DNA from: Oasisia sp. SBJ-2009
Taxonomy: Eukaryota > Annelida > Polychaeta > Sabellida > Siboglinidae
Assembly: GCA_964017155.1 (NCBI GenBank)
Contig: OZ024861.1
Coordinates: forward strand, 21,321,213 to 21,385,212
DNA: 64,000 bases
Direction of reading: 5' to 3'
Shown piece by piece: positions 56,341-64,000 of this stretch. The first letter of the stretch is position 1. Each line of letters begins with the position of its first letter. The translations under genes were made by a program, and so were the position numbers. A model generated the notes under the pieces. That model was given only the letters and a program-made list of their open reading frames with translations. It made no database searches and was not told the origin of the DNA.

Positions 56341-56973
56341 ATCCAACCGCTCCTACTTCATGCATCCATCCATTCACCTCTAATTAATGAATCCACCCTA
56401 CCACCCCTACTTAACGCATCCATTCAACTACCCCTTCATAACTCAACCTTCCAACCGCCCCTACTTAATGCTTCCATCCATTCCCCTCAACTTAATGTAT
56501 CCACCCCTATATAACGCATCCATCCAACCACCCCTACTTAATTCTTCCATCCATTCACCTCACATTAATGCATCCATCCAAGCACCCCTACTAAACGCAT
56601 CCATCCATTCACCTCTACTTAAAGCATCCATCCAACCCCCACTATTTAACGCATCCATCCAACCACCCCTAATTAACGAATCCATCCAACCACTTATACT
56701 TAAAGCATCCATCCTACCTCCCCTTCTTAACGCATCCAATCAAATACCCCTAATTAACGTATCCGTCCAACCACCCCTACCTAACGCAACCATTAAATTA
56801 CCCCTACTTAACTTATCCATCCAACCACCCCTAAATAACGCATCCATTCAACCACCCGTTCTTAGCTCATCCATCCAACCACCACTACTTAAACATACAT
56901 TCAACTACCCGTACTTAGCGCATCCATCCAATCATCCCTACTTAACGCATCCATCCAACCACCTCTACATAAC
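56341..56973 (+). repeat. D1 tail monomers
   Basis: A run rich in the CATTCACCTC-type monomer, with a shortened monomer near 56500. It matches the last 547 bases of the window (63454-64000) at an offset of 7,113. Confidence 0.85.
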
Positions 56974-57995
56974 GCATCCATCCAACCACCCCTACTTAAC
57001 GCATCCATCCCACTACTCCTAATTACAGCATCCATTCCACCACCCCTACAGAACGCATCCATCCAACCACCGCTACTTAATTCTTCCATCAATTCACCTC
57101 AACTTAATGCATCCATCCAACCACCCCTATATAACGCATCCATCCAAACTCCCCTACTTAATTCTTCCACCCATTCACCTCAACTTAATGCATCCATCCA
57201 AGCTCCCCTACTTAACGCATCCATCCTTTCACCTCTACTTAAAGCATCCATCCAACCCCCACTACTTAGCGCATTCATCCAACCACCCCTACTTAACGCA
57301 TTCATCCAACCACTCCTACTTAACGCATCCATCCAACCTCCCCTTCTTAACGCATCCAATCAAACACCCCTACTTAGCGCATCCTTCCAACCACCCCTAC
57401 TTAACGCATTCATCCAACGACTCCTACTTAACGCATCCGTCCAACCACACCTACTTAACGCACCCGTCCAACAAACCCTACTTATCGCAACCATTCAACC
57501 ACCCCTACTTAACTTATCCATCCAACCACCCCTAAATAACGCATCCATCCAACCACCCATACTTAGCGCATACATCCAACCACCCCTACTTAACGCATCC
57601 ATTCAACCACCCGTACTTAGCTCATCCATCCAACCACCACTACTTAACGCACACATTCAACTACCCGTACTTAGAACTTTCATCCAATCATCCCTACTTA
57701 ACGCATCCATCGAAACACTCGTACTTAACGTATCCATCCAACCACCTCTACTTAACGCATCCATCCAACCACCCATACTTAGCGCATCCATCCAACCACC
57801 CCTACTTAACGCATCCATACAACCACCACTACTTAACGCATCCATTCAAACACCCTTACTTAACGCATCCATTCAACCACCCCTACTTATACTGTCCATT
57901 CAACCACCCGTACTTAAAGCATCCATCCAATCACCCCTACTTAACGCATCCATTCAACAACCCCTAATTAACGCATCCATACAACCCCCTACTTA

Positions 57996-60900
57996 ATGCA
58001 CATCTTAATGCAATTAGCGCATCCATCCTACCACCCCTACCTAACGCATCCATGCAACCACCCCTACTTATCCTATCCATTCAACCACCCGTATTTAACG
58101 CATCCATCGAAACTCTCCTACCGAACATATCCATCCAACCTCCTGTGCTTAACGCATCCATCCAACCACCCCTACATAACGCATCCATTCAACCACACTT
58201 ACTTAACGCATCCATCCAACCTACCCTACTTATACCATCCATTCAACCACCCGTACTTAACGCATCCATCCAATCACCCCTACTTAACGCATCCATCCAA
58301 CCACTCCTACGTAATGCATCCGACCAACCACCTCTACTAAACGCATCCGTCCAAACACCCCTATTAACGCATCCATCCAACCAACCATACTTAACGCATC
58401 CATTCAATCACTCGTACTTAGCGCATCCATCCAATCACCCCTACTTACCGCATCCATCGAAACACTCCTACCGGACGTATCCATCCAACCACACCTACAT
58501 ACCGCATCCATTCAACCACCGCTAATTAACGCATCCATCCCACCTCTCCTATATATCGCATCCATCCACCCACCCCTATTTAACGCATCCATCCCACCAC
58601 TCCTACTTAAGGCTCCCATTCAACCACCGCTAATTAACGCATCCATACAACTCCCTACTTAATGCATCCATCCAAACACACCTCCTTAGCGCATCCTTCC
58701 TACCACCCCTACCTATCGCATCCATTCAACCACCCCTTCTTAACGCATCCATTCAACCACCTCTACTTATCCCGTGCATTCAACCACCCGTACTTAACGC
58801 ATCCATCCAATAACCCCTACTTATCCCATCCATACAACCACCCGTACTTAACGCATCCATCCGATCACCACTACTTAACGCATACATCCAACCACTCCTA
58901 CTTATCTTATCCATCCAACCACCACTACTTAATGCATCCATTTATACACCTCTACTTAACGCATCCATCCAACCATCCCTACTTAACGCATCCATCCAAC
59001 TACCCCTACTTATCGCATCCATCCAACCACCCCTACTTAGCGCATCCATCTCACCTCTCCTACTTAAAGCATCCATTCAACCACCCCTACTTAACGCATC
59101 CATACAACTACCCTACTTAATGCATCCATCCAACCACCCCAAATTAGCGCATCCATCCTACCACCCCTACATAACGCACCCATTCAACCACCCCTACTTA
59201 AAGCATCCATCCCAACATCCCTACTTCTCCCATCCATTCAACCACCCGTACTTAACGCATCCATCCAATCACCCCTACTTAACGCATCCATCCAACCACT
59301 CCTACTTAACGCATCCATCGAAACACTCCTACCGAACGTATCCATCCAACCTCCTCTACTTAACGCATCCATCCAACCACCCCTACTTACCGCATCCATT
59401 CAACCACCGCTAATTAACGCATCCATCCCACCACTCCTATATATCGCATCCACCCAACCACCCCTACTTAACGCATCCATCCCACCACTCCTACCATTCA
59501 ACCACCGCTAATTAACGCATCCATACAACTCTTAATGTTTCCATCCAACCACCCCTCCTTAGCGCATCCTTCCTACCACCCCAACATAACGCATCCATTC
59601 AACCACCCCTACTTAACGCATCCATCCAACCATCCCTACTTATCCCATCCATTCAACCACCCGTACCTATCGCATCCATCCAATCACCCCTACTTAACGC
59701 ATCCATCCAACCACCCCTACTTATCGTATCCATCCAAACATCCCTACGTAATGCATCCGTCCAACCACCTGTACTAAATGAATCCGTCCAAACACCCCTA
59801 CTTAACGCATCCATCCAACCACCCCTATTAAAGGCATCCATTCAACCACCCGTACTTAGCGCATCCATCCAATCACCCCTTCTTAACGCATCCATCGAAA
59901 CACTCCTACCGAACGTATCCATCCAACCTCCTCTACTTAACGCATCCATCCAACCACCCATACTGATCGCATCCATTCAACCACCCGTACTTAGCGCATC
60001 CATCAAATCACCACTACTTAACGCATTCATCCAAAAACTCCTACCGAACGTATCCATCCAACCTCCTCTACTTAACGCATCCATTCAACCAATCCTACAT
60101 AACGTATCCCTCCAACCACCTCTATTTAACCCTTCCATTCAAACACCCGTACGTAAAGCATCCATCCAACCACCCCTATATAACGCAACCATTCAACCAC
60201 CCCACCTTAACGCATCCATCCAACCACCCCTACTTAGCGCATCCATCCAACCAATCCTACTTAACGTATCAACCCAACCACCCCTAATTAACGCATCCAT
60301 ACAACCACCAATATTTAACGTATCCATCCAATCTCCCCTACTTAATGCATCCATCCAATCACCCCTTCTTAAAACATACACCCAACCACTCCTATTTAAC
60401 GCATCCATCCAAACACAACTACTTAACGCATCCATCCAGCCAACCCTCCTTAACGTATCAATCCAACCACTCCTACTTAAAGCATCCATCGAACCACCCC
60501 TACATAACGCATTCACCCAACCAGCCCTACATAAGGCGTCCATTCAACCACCCGTACTTATCCCATCTATTCAACCACACGGACATAGCGCATCCATTCA
60601 ATCACCCCTTCTTAACGCATTCAATCAAATACCCCTACATAGCGCATCCATCCAACTACCCTACATAACGTATCCCGCCAACCACCCTTATTTATCCCTT
60701 CCATTCAAACACCCGTACTTAAAGCATCCATCCAACAACCCCTATATAACGCATCCATTCAACCACCCCGACTTAACGCATCCATGCAACCACCCCTACA
60801 TAACGCATCTATTCAGCCACCCCTACTGAGCCCATCCATCCAACCACCCTTACTTAACGAATCCACCCAACCATTCCTACTTAACGCATCCATTCAAACA

Positions 60901-61399
60901 CCCTTCTTAGCGCATACATGCAACCACACCTACTTAACGCATCCATCCAAACCCCCCCCCCCCTATTTAGCGTATCCATCCAATATCCCCTAATTAATGC
61001 ATCCATCCAATCACCCCTACTTAAAACATCCATCCAACCACACCTACTTAACGTATCTATCCAAACACAACTACTTAACGCATCCATCCAGCCAACCCTC
61101 CATAACGTATCAATCCAACCACTCCTACTTAAAGCATCCATCCAACTACACCTACATAACGCATACATTCAACCACCCCTACTTAACCCATTCATCCAAC
61201 CAGCCCTACGTAACGCATCTATACTATCACCCGTACTTAACCCATCCATTCATCTACCCGTACTTATCGCATCCATCCAATCACCCCTAGTTAACGCATC
61301 CATCCAACCACTCCTACTTAACGAATCCATCCAACCTCTCCTACTTAACGCATCCATTCAACAACCCCTAATTAACGCATCCATACAACCCCCTACTTA
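57996..61399 (+). repeat. 3.4-kb higher-order unit, copy 4 (3,404 bp)
   Basis: Counterpart of copy 1 at an offset of 11,818, sharing its distinguishing CTTACCGCATCC variant near 58443. C12 tract at 60952-60963. Confidence 0.93.
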
Positions 61400-63453
61400 A
61401 TGCACATCTTAATGCAATTAGCGCATCCATCCTACCACCCCTACCTAACGCATCCATGCAACCACCCCTACTTATCCTATCCATTCAACCACCCGTATTT
61501 AACGCATCCATCGAAACTCTCCTACCGAACATATCCATCCAACCTCCTGTGCTTAACGCATCCATCCAACCACCCCTACATAACGCATCCATTCAACCAC
61601 ACTTACTTAACGCATCCATCCAACCTACCCTACTTATACCATCCATTCAACCACCCGTACTTAACGCATCCATCCAATCACCCCTACTTAACGCATCCAT
61701 CCAACCACTCCTACGTAATGCATCCGACCAACCACCTCTACTAAACGCATCCGTCCAAACACCCCTATTAACGCATCCATCCAACCAACCATACTTAACG
61801 CATCCATTCAATCACTCGTACTTAGCGCATCCATCCAATCACCCCTACTTAACGCATCCATCGAAACACTCCTACCGGACGTATCCATCCAACCACACCT
61901 ACATACCGCATCCATTCAACCACCGCTAATTAACGCATCCATCCCACCTCTCCTATATATCGCATCCATCCACCCACCCCTATTTAACGCATCCATCCCA
62001 CCACTCCTACTTAAGGCTCCCATTCAACCACCGCTAATTAACGCATCCATACAACTCCCTACTTAATGCATCCATCCAAACACACCTCCTTAGCGCATCC
62101 TTCCTACCACCCCTACCTATCGCATCCATTCAACCACCCCTTCTTAACGCATCCATTCAACCACCTCTACTTATCCCGTGCATTCAACCACCCGTACTTA
62201 ACGCATCCATCCAATAACCCCTACTTATCCCATCCATACAACCACCCGTACTTAACGCATCCATCCGATCACCACTACTTAACGCATACATCCAACCACT
62301 CCTACTTATCTTATCCATCCAACCACCACTACTTAATGCATCCATTTATACACCTCTACTTAACGCATCCATCCAACCATCCCTACTTAACGCATCCATC
62401 CAACTACCCCTACTTATCGCATCCATCCAACCACCCCTACTTAGCGCATCCATCTCACCTCTCCTACTTAAAGCATCCATTCAACCACCCCTACTTAACG
62501 CATCCATACAACTACCCTACTTAATGCATCCATCCAACCACCCCAAATTAGCGCATCCTTCCTACCACCCCTACATAACGCACCCATTCAACCACCCCTA
62601 CTTAAAGCATCCATCCCAACATCCCTACTTCTCCCATCCATTCAACCACCCGTACTTAACGCATCCATCCAATCACCCCTACTTAACGCATCCATCCAAC
62701 CACTCCTACTTAACGCATCCATCGAAACACTCCTACCGAACGTATCCATCCAACCTCCTCTACTTAACGCATCCATCCAACCACCCCTACTTACCGCATC
62801 CATTCAACCACCGCTAATTAACGCATCCATCCCACCACTCCTATATATCGCATCCACCCAACCACCCCGACTTAACGCATCCATGCAACCACCCCTACAT
62901 AACGCATCTATTCAGCCACCCCTACTGAGCCCATCCATCCAATCACCCTTACTTAACGAATCCACCCAACCATTCCTACTTAACGCATCCATTCAAACAC
63001 CCTTCTTAGCGCATTCATGCAACCACACCTACTTAACGCATCCATCCAAACCCCCCCCCCCTATTTAGCGTATCCATCCAATATCCCCTAATTAATGCAT
63101 CCATCCAATCACCCCTACTTAAAACATCCATCCAACCACACCTACTTAACGTATCTATCCAAACACAACTACTTAACGCATCCATCCAGCCAACCCTCCA
63201 TAACGTATCAATCCAACCACTCCTACTTAAAGCATCCATCCAACTACACCTACATAACGCATACATTCAACCACCCCTACTTAACCCATTCATCCAACCA
63301 GCCCTACGTAACGCATCTATACTATCACCCGTACTTAACCCATCCATTCATCTACCCGTACTTATCGCATCCATCCAATCACCCCTAGTTAACGCATCCA
63401 TCCAACCACTCCTACTTATCGAATCCATCCAACCTCTCCTACTTAACGCATCC
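61400..63453 (+). repeat. 3.4-kb higher-order unit, copy 5, with 1,305-bp internal deletion
   Basis: Follows copies 2 and 4 to 62868 and then jumps to the equivalent of 60770 in copy 4. The junction lies within a CAACCACCCC identity at 62859-62868. C11 tract at 63051-63061. It then joins the D tail at the same point as copy 3 does. Confidence 0.9.
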
Positions 63454-64000
63454 ATCCAACCGCTCCTACTTCATGCATCCATCCATTCACCTCTAATTAA
63501 TGAATCCACCCTACCACCCCTACTTAACGCATCCATTCAACTACCCCTTCATAACTCAACCTTCCAACCGCCCCTACTTAATGCTTCCATCCATTCCCCT
63601 CAACTTAATGTATCCACCCCTATATAACGCATCCATCCAACCACCCCTACTTAATTCTTCCATCCATTCACCTCACATTAATGCATCCATCCAAGCACCC
63701 CTACTAAACGCATCCATCCATTCACCTCTACTTAAAGCATCCATCCAACCCCCACTATTTAACGCATCCATCCAACCACCCCTAATTAACGAATCCATCC
63801 AACCACTTATACTTAAAGCATCCATCCTACCTCCCCTTCTTAACGCATCCAATCAAATACCCCTAATTAACGTATCCGTCCAACCACCCCTACCTAACGC
63901 AACCATTAAATTACCCCTACTTAACTTATCCATCCAACCACCCCTAAATAACGCATCCATTCAACCACCCGTTCTTAGCTCATCCATCCAACCACCACTA
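63454..64000 (+). repeat. D2 tail monomers, running to the window edge
   Basis: Matches 56341-56887 base for base as far as I compared. In D1 the corresponding tail ends 86 bases further on. Confidence 0.85.

Larger units (their letters stand above)
45156..56973 (+). repeat. Satellite block D1, 11,818 bp, directly repeated as D2
   Basis: From 45156 the sequence matches 56974 onward at an offset of 11,818. The block consists of a C-type lead (45156-46177), three 3.4-kb higher-order units, and a tail of different monomers (56341-56973). Confidence 0.92.
4031..64000 (+). repeat. 27-bp minisatellite/satellite array, head to tail, about 60 kb, continues past right edge
   Basis: A representative monomer is 8198-8224: core GCATCCATCCAACCACCCCT with a linker reading ACTTAAC. 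Common variants change the linker (TTAGCGC, TTAATGC, TTAAAGC, CATAACGC, TTATCGC) or the middle (CCATTCACCTCTA in place of CCAACCACCCCTA). Monomers of other lengths (about 24-28 bp) occur, mostly in the left third. All monomers I read are in the same orientation, and G is almost confined to the one CpG of each monomer on the plus strand. No transposon, gene or RNA gene interrupts the array; only short irregular bits do. Long open frames here come from the 27-bp period. The location (centromeric, subtelomeric or interstitial) cannot be read from the sequence. Confidence 0.97.
56974..64000 (+). repeat. Satellite block D2, copy of D1, shorter and cut by the window edge
   Basis: Contains the same C-type lead (56974-57995), one full 3.4-kb unit, one internally deleted unit, and the beginning of the same tail. 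D2 thus carries two units where D1 carries three. Confidence 0.9.

Noticed and set aside
4550..63388. Dozens of open frames encoding HPSNHPYLT-, NASIQPPLL- or MDALSRGGW-type repeats
   Set aside because: They occur in three frames on both strands at once, follow directly from a 27-bp period, and break wherever a monomer length is not a multiple of three. No signal peptide, domain or selection signal is visible.
4031..64000. CRISPR array
   Set aside because: The repeats are contiguous, with no unique spacers of regular length, no cas genes and no leader; the adjoining LINE shows a eukaryotic context.
4031..64000. Telomeric or telomere-derived sequence
   Set aside because: CCCTAA appears by chance in some linkers (for example CCCCTAATTAACG), but never as consecutive hexamers.
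4031..64000. CENP-B box as evidence of a centromere
   Set aside because: I saw no sequence fitting the TTCG...CGGG pattern on either strand, so centromere identity is not supported by that motif.
4031..64000. A new defence or enzymatic system in the accessory DNA
   Set aside because: Outside the LINE the window is satellite throughout; no coding sequence other than LINE ORFs could be supported.

Overview
This is a eukaryotic, almost certainly animal, repeat landscape. It has no host gene, rRNA, tRNA or prokaryotic operon that I can support. Two things fill it: a nearly complete CR1-type LINE on the minus strand (about 1-4030), and a head-to-tail minisatellite array covering everything from about 4031 to the right edge (about 60 kb, roughly 2,200 monomers of 27 bp). 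The CR1-clade LINE, with an SGNH-esterase ORF1 plus an APE endonuclease and reverse transcriptase ORF2, points to a metazoan, most likely a vertebrate or related deuterostome. I cannot name the species.

LINE, 1-4030, reading right to left. A 5' UTR with an internal about 0.2-kb tandem duplication (3528-3942) leads into ORF1 (3277-2129; Cys-rich zinc-binding motif, basic linker, complete SGNH hydrolase domain). ORF2 follows in the -1 frame (endonuclease, then RT, cut by the left edge just after the catalytic FADD box). At the ORF1/ORF2 junction the minus strand reads U UUA AAC UAG. This is a canonical -1 frameshift heptamer, in the ORF1 frame, directly before the ORF1 stop, and slippage there enters ORF2. 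ORF2 has no ATG of its own ahead of the endonuclease domain, so an ORF1-ORF2 frameshift fusion is a reasonable hypothesis. One missing base in a T6 run (1589-1594) breaks ORF2 inside the endonuclease; otherwise the visible RT frame is open for about 535 codons, so this is a young copy.

Satellite, 4031-64000. The monomer core on the plus strand is GCATCCATCCAACCACCCCT plus a 7-base A/T-rich linker. All monomers I read have the same orientation. Because 27 is a multiple of 3, three of six frames stay open for long distances and give nonapeptide 'proteins' (HPSNHPYLT, NASIQPPLL, MDALSRGGW); I treat these as artefacts of periodicity. The array is organised hierarchically: block A1 (4031-10910), a rearranged A-like stretch (10911-14067), A2 (14068-21290), a mixed block B (21291-24166), a 9,824-bp block C1 (24167-33990) with its direct copy C2 (33991-44538), a bridge (44539-45155), an 11,818-bp block D1 (45156-56973) and its copy D2 (56974 to the edge). 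C contains a 1,698-bp doublet and D contains a 3.4-kb higher-order unit, present five times in total. Variants shared between copies show that the small units multiplied before the large blocks were duplicated. Divergence is highest near the LINE and lowest to the right, as expected at the edge of a satellite array.

The least expected observations are the frameshift signal in the LINE; the exact accounting of 3.4-kb unit lengths by a single poly-C tract; a two-tetrad G-quadruplex motif in the G-rich strand of every canonical monomer; and a base-level LINE/satellite junction that can be read by using block A2 as the uninterrupted reference.
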